Below, piece by piece: positions 1-9,393 of a DNA stretch of 64,000 bases; position 1 is the first letter of the stretch; each line of letters begins with the position of its first letter. The DNA is from Fumia xinanensis (GTDB lineage Bacteria; Bacillota; Clostridia; Oscillospirales; Ruminococcaceae): NCBI RefSeq assembly GCF_014384905.1, contig NZ_JACRSV010000001.1, forward strand, positions 1,311,443-1,375,442, given 5' to 3'. A model generated the notes under the pieces. It saw only the letters and a program-made list of their open reading frames with translations, was not told the origin of the DNA and did no database searches. Position numbers and translations under genes: made by a program.

Positions 1-2061
1 TCCAACAACGCTCCATCCGCCGTTCCCTGCGTTTGCGTATCGGCCGGCGATAAAGTTTTCTGAAACTTTGATGTCCGGGGGGAGGTCGTCTGCAGCAACA
101 TAGTAAACCTTGTGGGGGTAATCGCCGTTAGCGCTTTGCCATTTCAGCCCGGTTAACACAAGCGCATCTACGCGCTGAACGTACCGCCATCCCGTATCGG
201 TCCGCTCTATGCTGTTGTATACGCTTCCGGCGGACCATCCATATCCTGTGAGCGCCCGCACTGCGCCGGGAATTTTTCCCATGACGTTTCCGTTGCATTT
301 GACGCTCTCCACTTCCGCGCTCACCAGCCCGCCGTCAACAGCTCCGGTGCGTCCTCCTATCATTTCCACCGACGCGTGATCGGCGCCGTCCGGTACGGCT
401 TTTGCATATGACTCATCGCTGTCGGTGATTTTTCTGACTCGTGTATTCATCCGCTTCAGATCCGCCTCTATCATCGGCTTCACGGCGCAGTCGGTGTAGA
501 TGTGGGTGTAATAGGGGCAGGTGCTTAGTTCTCCCAGCTCGATTCGCTCGGTTGTAGGCTCTTCCAGCGGATACCATACCGTGAGAGGGGTTCCGGCGTC
601 CGCCTGGGCCTGGAGCCACGCCATCGCCTCGGTGTTGTCCGGTATTTCGCTGTTGTCCTGAGACACAAATCCTTTCAGATTGAAAAACAGCACTTGTCCA
701 AATTTCAGACCGCCGTCTGAGAAAAAGCCTTCATCATGGTTAAACTCCGGCCTATATCTGTAATGACTGCACATTTTAACGCCCGGTCCTTCTGCTGGAA
801 CGTCGGTGTAATAGATATAACTTCCCGCTGTCCGGTCATTGCGCACCAGCCTGCTAATCTGTTCTTCCCCCACTTCCCGTCGCAGGTCGTACCACCCCGG
901 CATCCCCTCCACAGCGGTGAGGCTGTCCCGGGCTGAAAATCCGCCGTTTCCGTCGGGGATGGCCCGGAGGATGGGGAGTTCGATGGAGACGGGAGGACGG
1001 TAGGGCTGATGCTCAGGAAGATTGTCCACTGTATAAGTTCCAAGCAGGATAGAAACTTTTGCTTTAAATATTCCGGTCACTGTTTTAGGGGTGTTCAGCC
1101 AAATGGAGCCCGATGTCACACTATCAAAACTGCTCCATGTTTTTACATTGACTGCTGCTCTTCCAATCATCCCAATAGGAATTACGTATCTCATTTCATT
1201 AAAATAAAATCTATTGTCAGAAATTAGAACCATTTCGTCTGTAAAAGTGTTTTCAAGAATATCCAGTACAATGGTATATTCGGTATCTTCCTTTGGCGTC
1301 CAGTATTCTTTTCTCAGAATCCGGTCGTACACCTGGTCTGCGAATGTAAATACATCTCCGTCCCTTGTACTGCTGGTAAATACCGCCGTATCCGGCAGCA
1401 GGTTTAAGCCCTCGCTGTTGAGCGCTCCGTTGCTGAAAGTTGGAGTCTGCGGATAGCCTGGGTTTGGTGCGGCCATTCCTCCTACATACGGCTCATACTC
1501 AGTAGCGGTGGAGCCTTCTTCAAGCTGAAACCGCACCAAAAGATCTTCTACTGTCACGCCGGAATTGAAATAAAAGTAGACACCGATACTCGTTTCATCA
1601 CCTGTCACAGTGTATGTGCGGCTATATAATGTTCCGGTGCTTTTATCAATTTCCATCGTCGGTACTGCCCGTTGGTCGTTTGTACTGACGATGTAGGTCT
1701 TCCCGGCTTCCAGAATCTCCTTCATTTTATAGGGAATTGTATAGGACTGGGCAGTTGCCACACCGTTTGCCAGAATCCCATCGGCTGTTTTTTCATAGGT
1801 AATGCCTTTATATTCCCTTGTCTCCCCCGGAAAGCAGTTGCTCATGTCAAAAAGATTTTTCCCGGTATACGTCTGCTGTTTTCCGTTTCCCTTTATTGCA
1901 GGAGCCAAAGTATCGTTATACGTATCTTCTACAGTGATATCCGCCCCCGACACCGTCTGCACCTCGTACCCGGTGAGTTTTTCGCCGCCCTTATAAAATT
2001 CAGCCGGGTGGTAATCGCCCTTGAACAAGGTCTTTTTCGTCTCGCCCATGTAAATCGGCAT
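1..2061 (-). CDS. Prophage distal tail/adsorption protein, C-terminus outside window
   Basis: The frame is open from the ATG at 2061 to the left edge, giving 687 visible residues with the C-terminus missing. A GGTGAGG ribosome site overlaps the end of the upstream gene, four bases away. Two segments look like the jelly-roll modules of Firmicutes phage tail proteins: each begins near an NLF/NLL motif and the first closes with QLEEGSTATEYEPY. Such modules usually bind cell-surface glycans, so a role in host adsorption at the tail tip is inferred. The exact receptor and the family name cannot be given from the sequence. Confidence 0.7.
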   Translation of the reverse strand, partial: MPIYMGETKKTLFKGDYHPAEFYKGGEKLTGYEVQTVSGADITVEDTYNDTLAPAIKGNGKQQTYTGKNLFDMSNCFPGETREYKGITYEKTADGILANGVATAQSYTIPYKMKEILEAGKTYIVSTNDQRAVPTMEIDKSTGTLYSRTYTVTGDETSIGVYFYFNSGVTVEDLLVRFQLEEGSTATEYEPYVGGMAAPNPGYPQTPTFSNGALNSEGLNLLPDTAVFTSSTRDGDVFTFADQVYDRILRKEYWTPKEDTEYTIVLDILENTFTDEMVLISDNRFYFNEMRYVIPIGMIGRAAVNVKTWSSFDSVTSGSIWLNTPKTVTGIFKAKVSILLGTYTVDNLPEHQPYRPPVSIELPILRAIPDGNGGFSARDSLTAVEGMPGWYDLRREVGEEQISRLVRNDRTAGSYIYYTDVPAEGPGVKMCSHYRYRPEFNHDEGFFSDGGLKFGQVLFFNLKGFVSQDNSEIPDNTEAMAWLQAQADAGTPLTVWYPLEEPTTERIELGELSTCPYYTHIYTDCAVKPMIEADLKRMNTRVRKITDSDESYAKAVPDGADHASVEMIGGRTGAVDGGLVSAEVESVKCNGNVMGKIPGAVRALTGYGWSAGSVYNSIERTDTGWRYVQRVDALVLTGLKWQSANGDYPHKVYYVAADDLPPDIKVSENFIAGRYANAGNGGWSVVG

Positions 2062-2065
2062 TTCC

Positions 2066-3028
2066 TCACCCCACTAAGTAATAGGTATCCGGGTTTTTGA
2101 CGGCGGTCTGAAACTCCTCCGCCGCCATCTCCACCAGGCGGTGGCTGTTGATCATCGAGGCGTTTACCGCGTTGTCCGCCGTGTTTGCGTGGCCGGCACT
2201 GGATGCGTAATCGGTGGGGCTCGCCAAGTAAACCCAGCCGGTATCTTTATAGATGTAGCTCTTGTTTTCATCGGTGCGGATGCAGATGTCGCCGTTCTGG
2301 GCCGTGAAAGTGTTCATCTCCGCCGCCGTGGAAGCGGTATAGACCTCGGTGGTGGCGATAGCGGGAATCTGTTCCGGCGGTATTTTGCCCCCCACCAGCG
2401 TCGCCACGTCGGTTCCCAGCATGGCCAAAAAGTCCAACAGGTTCTGACTGGAAGAATCCTCGCTTTCCTTTGCGTTTATCTCCGAAGTTTTGGCCTTTGC
2501 CGCCGCAGCGGTGGCCTCGGCGGCCTTTTGCGCTGCGGTGGCCGCGTCCTGCCGGACAAGGGGCTGGTTTTTCTCCGCCTCATCGGCGTACTGTTTGACA
2601 AAATCCGCGGTGGCGCTCAACTTCGACATGCTGTTTCCAAACACGCCCAGCATCTGCGAATATATATCCATGGTGGGGACAACGTTTCCGGTGTAGCAGC
2701 CCTCGTGGAAGAACACCTGGCAAAGGGTGGTGGGGACGATCACATTGCCGTCCCGGGTGCCCACCGCGCCGATTTTTAGGTACTCCCCGGAGGAAGCCGC
2801 CTCCGAAGGCACCATACAGCGGTCGTTTATCAGTATCACAGGAATGGTCTCGACGATTTCTCCGTTTTCCCGGACTGACTGAAAAACCGCGCTTTTTGTG
2901 AGCCCGTCCCACTCCTTGTCAAAGGAAAAGACGCATTCGATACTGTTTGCGCCTCCGCCCACCAGTTCTGTTTCGACGGTGCAGGTCAGTCTCCGCTTCT
3001 CGACGGAAATGCTGATCTCGTTTGCCAT
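2066..3028 (-). CDS. Prophage baseplate/tail-fibre protein
   Basis: A 320-residue protein with a good ribosome site (AAAGGAATGATAAAGG). Residues 1-130 form a beta-rich domain (MANEISISVEKRRLTC start, FSFDKEWDGL in the middle) like the N-terminal domains of baseplate upper proteins. Residues about 165-190 are Ala/Lys-rich and probably helical. The remainder resembles a fibre shaft ending in SSAGHANTAD-type repeats. It lies between the XkdX gene and the distal tail gene, so a baseplate or fibre role is inferred from position. No enzyme motif is visible. Confidence 0.65.
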   Translation of the reverse strand: MANEISISVEKRRLTCTVETELVGGGANSIECVFSFDKEWDGLTKSAVFQSVRENGEIVETIPVILINDRCMVPSEAASSGEYLKIGAVGTRDGNVIVPTTLCQVFFHEGCYTGNVVPTMDIYSQMLGVFGNSMSKLSATADFVKQYADEAEKNQPLVRQDAATAAQKAAEATAAAAKAKTSEINAKESEDSSSQNLLDFLAMLGTDVATLVGGKIPPEQIPAIATTEVYTASTAAEMNTFTAQNGDICIRTDENKSYIYKDTGWVYLASPTDYASSAGHANTADNAVNASMINSHRLVEMAAEEFQTAVKNPDTYYLVG

Positions 3029-3092
3029 CCTTTATCATTCCTTTCTCAAACCGGGGAAGCCGATTTTGAGTCCTTCCCCGGAATTTCTTCTC

Positions 3093-3224
3093 TTATGCCT
3101 GCTGGGGCTCGGAGGCGATTTTTTGGGCCTCTTTTTCGGTGATGAAGCCTTTTGCCGCAAAGGCTTCCACATCGGCTGCGGCGATTTTTCCCATCTGCCA
3201 GCAATTCAGGATAAAATTATACAT
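3093..3224 (-). CDS. xkdX: XkdX family small phage protein
   Basis: A 43-residue ORF that is easy to miss because of its size. It starts MYNFILNCWQMGKIAAADVE and continues with AKGFITEKEAQKI, which is the XkdX pattern: a short Trp-containing helix followed by G-[FY]-I-T-x-x-E. XkdX genes sit beside tail-fibre genes in PBSX-like prophages, as here. The biochemical role of the family is not established. The ribosome site AAGGAGAGACA is well placed. Confidence 0.85.
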   Translation of the reverse strand: MYNFILNCWQMGKIAAADVEAFAAKGFITEKEAQKIASEPQQA

Positions 3225-3278
3225 GTTGTCTCTCCTTTCTCAGGTTCTGAAAGAACTTGCCGCCTGAGCGGATTCTTT

Positions 3279-3578
3279 CTATTGCATCATCAGGGCCAGT
3301 ACCGCATCCTCGGTAGCGGAAACCCTATTTTCCAGCTGGTCTACCCTAGCTCCGGGTGCGGCTGGATTTTCTTTGAACTCGCCGTTTGAGAAAATCATCC
3401 CCTCAACGACGGCAGCGCTCTCTGGAATCTCCTGATAGCGCCCAACGAACTCCGGGTGGACGATATCCTCGATGGAAAGCTCGCCTGTCTTTTTGTCTGC
3501 GCGATGTACACAGGAACAGCGGGTCTCGATGCTGAGCACCTGTCCGCCGTAGTCGATAAATGCATATTTTTTCGCCAT
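3279..3578 (-). CDS. Phage tail-region protein of unknown function
   Basis: A 99-residue protein starting MAKKYAFIDYGGQVLSIET; an upstream ATG at 3599 is possible, but the internal start fits the GGAAAGGAAG site better. The C-terminal 20 residues (LENRVSATEDAVLALMM) look like a short coiled coil, a common ending of small proteins next to XkdX. It shares the direction and tight spacing of the tail operon. Function unknown. Confidence 0.65.
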   Translation of the reverse strand: MAKKYAFIDYGGQVLSIETRCSCVHRADKKTGELSIEDIVHPEFVGRYQEIPESAAVVEGMIFSNGEFKENPAAPGARVDQLENRVSATEDAVLALMMQ

Positions 3579-3648
3579 ATTTTTATTCTTCCTTTCCAAA
3601 TTATAGAGGAACCTGTCGGCTCAACAGCCTTTTCGTGAACCTCTTTCC

Positions 3649-4839
3649 TCAATCAAGCAACAACTCGACGATGACCGCCGCCTGTCCGCCTGGCGCGCCG
3701 CTTCCGTACTCCGGCAGATAGGATATAGAGGTGGACCCGCCCAAAACAGCGCTGTAGCAGCGGTAGGCCCCGCCTCCGCCGCCGGTCCCATAGGGAAACG
3801 CCCCGGACGGGGACGGCTTGACCGAAGTCCTTCCGCCCATGAAGGAGGTTACATCCCCGCCTTTTCCGCCTTCGCGGGAGAGGAACCTGCTGCCGGACGC
3901 GGCGTAAGCTCCGCCGCTGCCGCCCTGGGCGGTTCCGGTGTCGATGATTACCTGGTTGGTTCCGGCGGTGGCTGCGGTGGCGGAAAATGTGGTGCTTCCC
4001 GTTCCGGCACAGCTTCCCGCTGTTCCCGGCACCGCCTCATAATCGTTGCCGCTGCCCTGAACAGTACCGGCGCTTCCCGCCGTGGCGGACAAAAGGCTGC
4101 CGAAGGAGGCGCCTGCGTTTGCCGTAATAGCGGTGGAAGTTCCCTTTTTCAACGTGACGGTAATTTGGCCCGCACCTCCGGCGCCTCCTCCCGCTCCGTT
4201 GACGCCGTACTGCTGATAAATGCCCGTTCCGGCTCTTTGGGCCCCGGAGCCGGCCCCGCCTTTAGCGATGCAGGTCACCCGGTATTTTCCGGTCATAGGG
4301 GCGGTGAAAGTTCCATCTTCGGTATAGCAGGCCACCATGATGTAAGATTCGGCCGAAAGGGTCAGCTTCCTTCCGGCCTGCTTAAAATTTATGGTTTTGC
4401 TTGTCTGGTCCAGCACCGCCGGGACGACGGCCCCTGATACAAACGCCTTGTCCGGCAGTTCCTCCCCGTCGCTTGTAGCTACGGCATAGGTCGTGTTGTC
4501 CATCTTGAAGGAATCACCCGCCGCGTAATCCGCGTTTGCGGGCACCTTGAACAGGCAGGACGCAAGGCCGGACACGGGAAGCGACACATTTTTGTCCGGA
4601 TTTCCCAAAGTATACACCTTTCCCGATTTGGTGCAGGTGAGGGTAAAGGTTACTTTCGGTTCCATGTTGCCGGTCCTGGATGCCGCACCCATACCTATTT
4701 CCAAAGCGTTTTGAGCCGCGTTTGCGTTGGCCTTCAACTGGGCATCGACAATGTCCGCGTTCCCGTTGAAGTCGGCAATGTTGTAAAAATCGCTGGTAGC
4801 TGGCTTTTTCAGCCCGTAATTCGTTGTGTTAGTCGCCAT
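3649..4839 (-). CDS. Phage tail fibre with glycine-rich tip
   Basis: A 396-residue protein. Residues 1-45 (TTNYGLKKP, then NIADFNGNADIVDAQLKA) are the attachment segment found at the start of many clostridial prophage fibres. Residues 190-390 are strongly Gly/Ala/Ser-rich (GAGGGAGGAG, GGGGGAYRC), resembling glycine-rich fibre tips that form polyglycine-II-type bundles and recognise the host surface. Its start overlaps the stop of the XkdU-like gene (TAATG), so it is translationally coupled. The host-range role is inferred. Confidence 0.75.
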   Translation of the reverse strand: MATNTTNYGLKKPATSDFYNIADFNGNADIVDAQLKANANAAQNALEIGMGAASRTGNMEPKVTFTLTCTKSGKVYTLGNPDKNVSLPVSGLASCLFKVPANADYAAGDSFKMDNTTYAVATSDGEELPDKAFVSGAVVPAVLDQTSKTINFKQAGRKLTLSAESYIMVACYTEDGTFTAPMTGKYRVTCIAKGGAGSGAQRAGTGIYQQYGVNGAGGGAGGAGQITVTLKKGTSTAITANAGASFGSLLSATAGSAGTVQGSGNDYEAVPGTAGSCAGTGSTTFSATAATAGTNQVIIDTGTAQGGSGGAYAASGSRFLSREGGKGGDVTSFMGGRTSVKPSPSGAFPYGTGGGGGAYRCYSAVLGGSTSISYLPEYGSGAPGGQAAVIVELLLD

Positions 4840-5390
4840 TATGCCAAATCTCCTCCTTCTCGGATGTACTGGTGGGTATAAAACGCCAAATCTTCATGTC
4901 CCCACTCAGTCAATTCGCCGTATCGGCGGTACTGCACCAAAACCTCGATGATAAGGTTCGCCGGCAGCATTTTTTGGAGCAGCTCCGTCACCGCGTCAAA
5001 TTCATTTTGCGCCGCCAGGGCCAGCAGCACCGTCACCTTGTAGTTTGCGTGATCGACGGTGAGCTCATAGCCCCCTGCGCCGCAGAGGTGATCCAGCTGT
5101 TCTCTGAGCACCCAGACCGTGAAGGGCAGCCGCCCGCTCACAGCCGACTGGATGCGGAATTTCCGCTGCGGCAGCGTGTCTGTGTCCTTGTGTCCCAGCA
5201 GCATCATCTTCTCCCAGCGGGAAACGCCGTTTTCGGTGGCCGATTCGATGAACTGGTCGTTCATCAAGTCCTCCGCCCCCTGCCACAGCAGGTTCAGCTC
5301 GCTGTTTTCCGCTTCGGCAGCCGCCTGCATCTCATAGATTTCGCCGAGAACAGGCGGCAGAGCGCTCAAAACATCCGCTTTTCTAGCCAC
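4839..5390 (-). CDS. xkdU: XkdU/YmfQ-like (DUF2313) baseplate wedge protein
   Basis: A 183-residue protein with a GTG start behind a GGGGGACTG site. The 'ALPPVLGEIYEMQAAAEAE' opening and central 'REQLDHLCG..GYELTVD' segment match the YmfQ/DUF2313 family, which always follows the baseplate J gene in Mu- and PBSX-type tails. It overlaps that gene by 8 bases. Family members are thought to connect baseplate wedges to the fibre; this is family knowledge plus order. Confidence 0.85.
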   Translation of the reverse strand: MARKADVLSALPPVLGEIYEMQAAAEAENSELNLLWQGAEDLMNDQFIESATENGVSRWEKMMLLGHKDTDTLPQRKFRIQSAVSGRLPFTVWVLREQLDHLCGAGGYELTVDHANYKVTVLLALAAQNEFDAVTELLQKMLPANLIIEVLVQYRRYGELTEWGHEDLAFYTHQYIREGGDLA

Positions 5391-6438
5391 TTACAGTCCC
5401 CCTTTTAGGGAGCCGGTCCCCGGCCAGCAACAGATTGTTGGAGTTGCCGTTGAGAGTGGTCCCGGTCACGTCCAGCACCCCGGGCAGATTGAGTAGCCGC
5501 ATCTCGATCTGGCTGATGCGGACAACGATTGCCCCGTCGTCGGGCCAGCGGGTGCGGAGTTCCATAAAATACTCGTCGATGGCCTGTTCAGCGCTGGTTT
5601 TTACCGCCGCCCAGTTCCAGCCGCTTTGATAGGTGATAGTCGCCGCAATGTTCAGGATGGTCCACTCCGCTCCTTCCACCGTCACCTTGTGGCCGATGGG
5701 GGCGATCCCCACCCCCTGTCCGGTTTTTGCCGCCGGGTCCACCGCTTGTTTCACCGCCGACACCAGTTCAGCAGAAGGCACCCCCATGTCGGAATCCTTG
5801 ATAATGAGCTGCACCGTTCCCGGCCCATAAAAGGTCGAACTCACCTTGACCCCACCCACGCCGTCCAGGGCGGTCACCTTCTGTTTATAGTCCGCCTGGT
5901 TGCCGCCGAAGGCGATGCTCGTCAGGCTGTCGAGGTATCGTTTTCGGAACGCCTCGGTGTCCTCCTCGTCCTCGCCGGGCAGAAGCAGCTGGGTGAGCTT
6001 TGCGCTCTGGAGCCCCTCGATGTAATCGATGGGAACCAGGTCCCCAAGCCTCTTGTTGCCCGCCTCGCCCGGCGTTTCACACCGGAGCCGGTAGACGCCG
6101 GCCCCAATCTTCTCAAAAACCGCGTAATTGAGCTCCTCCAGGGAAAACCGGCTGCCAATCGGTACGTCGATGTTGAACTCCCCCCGCAAGACGGCGTTTG
6201 TGGCCGGCTCTGGGCTGAGGCCCCGCTCCGCCGCCCTTCTGATGAGGTACTCCCGGCTGGCGGTGTCGGCGAAAGTTTCGTTGAGCACCACGTCCAGCTC
6301 AATATACAGGTTCGCCAGCTCCAGCGCCGCGCCGCAGACGGCGTCGTAAAGGATGGAGCCCTCCCGCTTGTCCACGTTCTGGGGCACGGCGTCAAGCATT
6401 CGCCTCACGATCCGCTCAAAAGTCATCTCTTCATACAT
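5383..6438 (-). CDS. xkdT: Baseplate J-like protein (XkdT)
   Basis: A 351-residue protein of standard family length. It begins MYEEMTFERIVRRML and contains the conserved region EDTEAFRKRYLDSL plus the following GGNQADYK-TALDGVGGV block, diagnostic of baseplate J/XkdT proteins, the structural wedge of contractile baseplates. It overlaps XkdS by 8 bases and XkdU by 8 bases, a coupled operon arrangement. No truncation or frameshift is seen. Confidence 0.93.
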   Translation of the reverse strand: MYEEMTFERIVRRMLDAVPQNVDKREGSILYDAVCGAALELANLYIELDVVLNETFADTASREYLIRRAAERGLSPEPATNAVLRGEFNIDVPIGSRFSLEELNYAVFEKIGAGVYRLRCETPGEAGNKRLGDLVPIDYIEGLQSAKLTQLLLPGEDEEDTEAFRKRYLDSLTSIAFGGNQADYKQKVTALDGVGGVKVSSTFYGPGTVQLIIKDSDMGVPSAELVSAVKQAVDPAAKTGQGVGIAPIGHKVTVEGAEWTILNIAATITYQSGWNWAAVKTSAEQAIDEYFMELRTRWPDDGAIVVRISQIEMRLLNLPGVLDVTGTTLNGNSNNLLLAGDRLPKRGTVSG

Positions 6439-6838
6439 GAATATCCACTTCCTTTTCTAGTTCCATCTCCCCGAACACGGTGTGGGCCACAAAGGTCACA
6501 TGGACCTTGCCGCCCTCGGTCTCGAAGGCGAACTGGTCCACCGCCGTCACCCGGTCGTCTTGTAAAAGCGCCTCGGCGATCCGGCGTTTCAGCTCCGGCA
6601 GCACGTAGTTCACCGGCTTTCCGAACAGCTCCATCATCTCCACGCCGTAATTCCAGCTGTAAACGGGGTACTGGTACCGCTCGGTGTTGAGAATCAGGTA
6701 GATGGCCTGCTTTACGGCCTCGGCGCCGTCCGCGTGGCCCTGAATCCGCCCCCGCTCCCAGCTGAGCGCGTAGGTGCGGGTGGGCTCCGCGGCAAGTTCC
6801 GCCGCCGTGTCCGTCAAAGGGGATGTCTGCGGTATCAT
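6431..6838 (-). CDS. xkdS: XkdS-like DUF2634 baseplate protein (gp25-like)
   Basis: A 135-residue protein read from the ATG at 6838 behind AAAGGACG. The core 'AVKQAIYLILNTERYQYPVYSWNYG' and the RRIAEALLQDDR motif are typical of DUF2634/XkdS, the lysozyme-like wedge component related to T4 gp25. It precedes and overlaps the baseplate J gene. A gap of about 240 bp holding a GC-rich repeat separates it from XkdR. Confidence 0.9.
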   Translation of the reverse strand: MIPQTSPLTDTAAELAAEPTRTYALSWERGRIQGHADGAEAVKQAIYLILNTERYQYPVYSWNYGVEMMELFGKPVNYVLPELKRRIAEALLQDDRVTAVDQFAFETEGGKVHVTFVAHTVFGEMELEKEVDIHV

Positions 6839-6952
6839 CAATCATCACGTCCTTTCCGGGCGTATCCGCCCGATTGATCTGTCTTTGCTGTCTCCGGCAA
6901 AACGCTTTTCCCGGGAAATACTCAGCCAGTTCGGAAGCCCTCCCCGGGAATC

Positions 6953-6995
6953 ACCCTTCCCCTTGTAGGGGCGGGGCTCTGCTCTGCCCGTCGTT
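6953..6995. repeat. GTAGGGGCGGG-type hairpin repeat
   Basis: This copy lies in the XkdS-XkdR gap (6839-7080). It has the core TGTAGGGGCGGGGCTCTGCT followed by CTGCCCG, one copy of the dispersed inverted-repeat family seen throughout the window. No gene or clear promoter is visible in the rest of this gap. Confidence 0.6.
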
Positions 6996-7080
6996 CTCGA
7001 GCTTGTTTTATTACCGGATATACGCACACCCTGTCATAATATCCTTAAAAAACTCCGAATGGCGTTTTGCGGGAATGAAG

Positions 7081-7500
7081 CTATGCTTCATTCCGTATCC
7101 GGTCGAGAACGAGGAACTTCTGCCCCCCCTGCATCCGCAAAAGAATCACCTTTTCCCCGGCCTTCAGGCCGTTGTGGACGGTGACTTGTTTCTTCCCCAG
7201 CACCTGGTGGCTGTGGGCGGAATTAAAAGACCCCTCGCCCACCGTCGCCCCCACGCAGGGATGGTCGTGGGCAGTATTGAAAATAGTGGGCTCGGTGCGG
7301 TGGTCAAAGGTCATCTCTACCGTATAATCCGCCACATTGGAGGTGAGCACCAACATTTCGGCGCCGAGGGTGAGCCGCTGCTCCACATTTACCCGTAAAG
7401 GTGTTATGCTTGTCACCGTGCCGAACAGCACGCCTGCGGGCTTTTCACCCTCCACCGCGTCCACCGCCGCCCGTTTGATGAGGTTTACAAGATCAGCCAC
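7081..7500 (-). CDS. xkdR: XkdR-like DUF2577 protein
   Basis: A 139-residue protein with a GTG start behind GGAAGGGGG. It opens DLVNLIKRAAVDAVE and has 'FGTVTSITPLRVNVEQ', 'HDHPCVG' and a C-terminal 'KVILLRMQGGQKFLVLDR'. This is the DUF2577 pattern of the small beta-barrel protein between the hub (XkdQ) and XkdS. It overlaps XkdQ by 8 bases. A baseplate hub accessory role is family knowledge. Confidence 0.88.
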   Translation of the reverse strand: MADLVNLIKRAAVDAVEGEKPAGVLFGTVTSITPLRVNVEQRLTLGAEMLVLTSNVADYTVEMTFDHRTEPTIFNTAHDHPCVGATVGEGSFNSAHSHQVLGKKQVTVHNGLKAGEKVILLRMQGGQKFLVLDRIRNEA

Positions 7501-8455
7501 CGAAACCGCCCCCTTCCAAAGTAAGGTCCATCCGGTGCTCTCCGTTGGAGAAGCTGTGCTTTACGTTTTGCACCGTCATTTGCCGGTCCACCCGCTCGTT
7601 TTTCAGGTCCAGGCGCACCCAAAGGCTGCTTCCCGCCCGCACCCGCACGTCCCCCGCCGCTTTCCGGAGGCTCAGGGACTTCATTTTTTTGTTATGCTCT
7701 TTAAGGAGCGTCTGGGCCTTCTGATTGCCGTCCTCGTCGCCGCTCACGTGGCTGAAGCTCTGCAAAACGCCCCAGGTTTTCTGGGTCTCAGCGTCCTCCC
7801 TGACGAAAATCTGCCGCAGCTTCTTCCGCCCGTCCTCGTGAAGGAGCTTCACTTTGTTATAGGTCCCCCGGTCGATGGAGCTCTCGTAGGAAAACCCCTC
7901 CGCCGCGGTCTCGTCGATGAGGAGCGGGAGCTCCAGCTCGGCTGCCGCCGCCAAACGGAGCTTGCCGAAATCGTCGTAGAGCACGAATTCCTTCCCAGTG
8001 TTTTCGTAGGTCAGGTCCAGCGCCGTCTCGATGATGTCAAACAGCGTTTTCCCGTCCTCCACCCGGTAGGGAATCCGGTAGCCCGTGGCCGCGACCGCCC
8101 CTGTTTTCAGGGAAAAGTCGTCGGCGATCATCTGGACCAGCTCCCCCGCCGCCTTGTTCTGGTAGATGTAGTTGTCCTTGTTTTTTAAGTACCGGAGCTG
8201 GTCGTAAGCAGTGATACTGAGCCGCCCGTCGGCTCCGCTCCGGCTCAAAGTGAACACAAAGCCGTAAAACAGCCCCCTGCCGTCAACGGAAAAGGTGACC
8301 GCGTCCCCTTCCTCCACGGGAAGCCCCCCGTCCAGCACGGTGAACTGAAGCTTCCCCGGTGCGCCTTTTCGGGAGGTCTCCCACTTGACGCCGCCCTCTG
8401 CCGGCGGCTCGTAGGTTCTGCCCCCGTGGGTGATGCGCAGCAGATACTCAGCCAA
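7493..8455 (-). CDS. xkdQ: XkdQ baseplate hub protein (gpD/gp27-like)
   Basis: A 320-residue protein of usual XkdQ/YqbQ length with a TTG start. The segments 'SITAYDQLRYLKNKDNYIYQNK' (only part quoted), DLTYENTGK-F-LYDDFG and 'DRGTYNKVKLL' are hallmarks of the XkdQ/late-control-D fold, which forms the trimeric hub of the tail tip. It overlaps XkdP by 8 bases and XkdR by 8 bases. The protein looks complete. Confidence 0.9.
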   Translation of the reverse strand: MAEYLLRITHGGRTYEPPAEGGVKWETSRKGAPGKLQFTVLDGGLPVEEGDAVTFSVDGRGLFYGFVFTLSRSGADGRLSITAYDQLRYLKNKDNYIYQNKAAGELVQMIADDFSLKTGAVAATGYRIPYRVEDGKTLFDIIETALDLTYENTGKEFVLYDDFGKLRLAAAAELELPLLIDETAAEGFSYESSIDRGTYNKVKLLHEDGRKKLRQIFVREDAETQKTWGVLQSFSHVSGDEDGNQKAQTLLKEHNKKMKSLSLRKAAGDVRVRAGSSLWVRLDLKNERVDRQMTVQNVKHSFSNGEHRMDLTLEGGGFGG

Positions 8456-9095
8456 GTCGGATCACCTGCCCCGGATAGATGAGATTGGGGTTTTTGATGC
8501 CGTTTAATTTGGCGATCTCCCAGCATTTGTCCCCCCGGCCCAGCTGCGCCTTGCAGATATTGTAGAGGCAGTCGCCCTTTTTGACGACGTAGCTCTTTAC
8601 AGGGGCCTTATTCTCTCGGGCCCCGCCGGAAGCCGCCCCGCCGGAGCCGTTAGCGCCGCTGGAAATCTCCTTGAGCCCGTAGGCCCGATACTGTTTCAGC
8701 CGGACGGACACCGTCACGTCCAGGCCCTCCCCCGCGTCGTCGCTGACGGCGTAATCCTCCAAACTCACTTTTAAATTGGTGTCGTGCAAAAGCCGCCCCT
8801 CCGGCGTCACCCGCGACACCAGAAACTGAAAAGGCTTCCTGCCCATTTTCAGCGCCTCTAAGCGGTTTAGGTAATAAGAAGCCGGAATAAACCCCTCCGG
8901 GTAGTACCCAAAGGGGTATTTTTTCTGGGGGAGCATGGCCTCGAAGGAAATCTCGGTCAGGCCGGGAGCCTTGAGGATGCTGACTTCCTCCCCGCTCAGG
9001 AGGGTGGAGGAACCGTTCCGGTTTTTCATGGAGAGCTTCATTTTGGACGGAGCCACCGGTAGCGGCACCCCGTCGATGTAAAAGATGTAGGCCAA
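8448..9095 (-). CDS. xkdP: XkdP LysM tail protein
   Basis: A 215-residue protein with a TTG start. Residues 1-150 are the XkdP-type beta domain (FYIDGVPLPVAPSKM; NGSSTLLSGEEVSIL). Residues 168-214 are a LysM module (YVVKKGDCLYNICKAQLG ... NLIYPGQVIRLG) predicted to bind peptidoglycan. In PBSX-type tails it sits between tape measure and hub. Here it is the first gene after the cargo block at 9.1-10.7 kb, and a strong terminator lies just upstream, so it may rely on read-through or on a promoter that I cannot see. Confidence 0.92.
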   Translation of the reverse strand: MAYIFYIDGVPLPVAPSKMKLSMKNRNGSSTLLSGEEVSILKAPGLTEISFEAMLPQKKYPFGYYPEGFIPASYYLNRLEALKMGRKPFQFLVSRVTPEGRLLHDTNLKVSLEDYAVSDDAGEGLDVTVSVRLKQYRAYGLKEISSGANGSGGAASGGARENKAPVKSYVVKKGDCLYNICKAQLGRGDKCWEIAKLNGIKNPNLIYPGQVIRLG

Positions 9096-9132
9096 ATGGA
9101 TCCCTGCCTTTCGTCACAAGTCTTTTTGGATG

Positions 9133-9174
9133 AAAAAAGACGTGCCCGAGGCTCGTCAGCGAGCCGGACACGTC
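9133..9174 (-). terminator. Strong minus-strand terminator upstream of xkdP
   Basis: The arms GACGTG and GGCTCG pair with CGAGCC and CACGTC around a TCAG loop, and on the minus strand a run of six T follows. It would stop transcripts arriving from barstar 40 bp before the xkdP start. Confidence 0.75.
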
Positions 9175-9393
9175 CGCGTGTATGGGTTGCCTCTTTTTTA
9201 GGCAATTTTCACAAATATATCTATTTTGAGGGACACGGTGAGCTCACAAAGTGCTCATTTCAATCCATGATGATTTCTATCTGTTAAAATGGTGCTGTCG
9301 CCGCTCCATTGCGTCATTTTTTCGTCATTTTTCCACAGGGCGGCAAAATTGTGCTATCATCATGTCAATGACAGTCAACTGAGGAGTGATAGA

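Noticed and set aside
2141..2779. 212-codon plus-strand frame
   Set aside because: It is the antisense shadow of the tail-fibre gene at 2066-3028, which has domain support and a good start.
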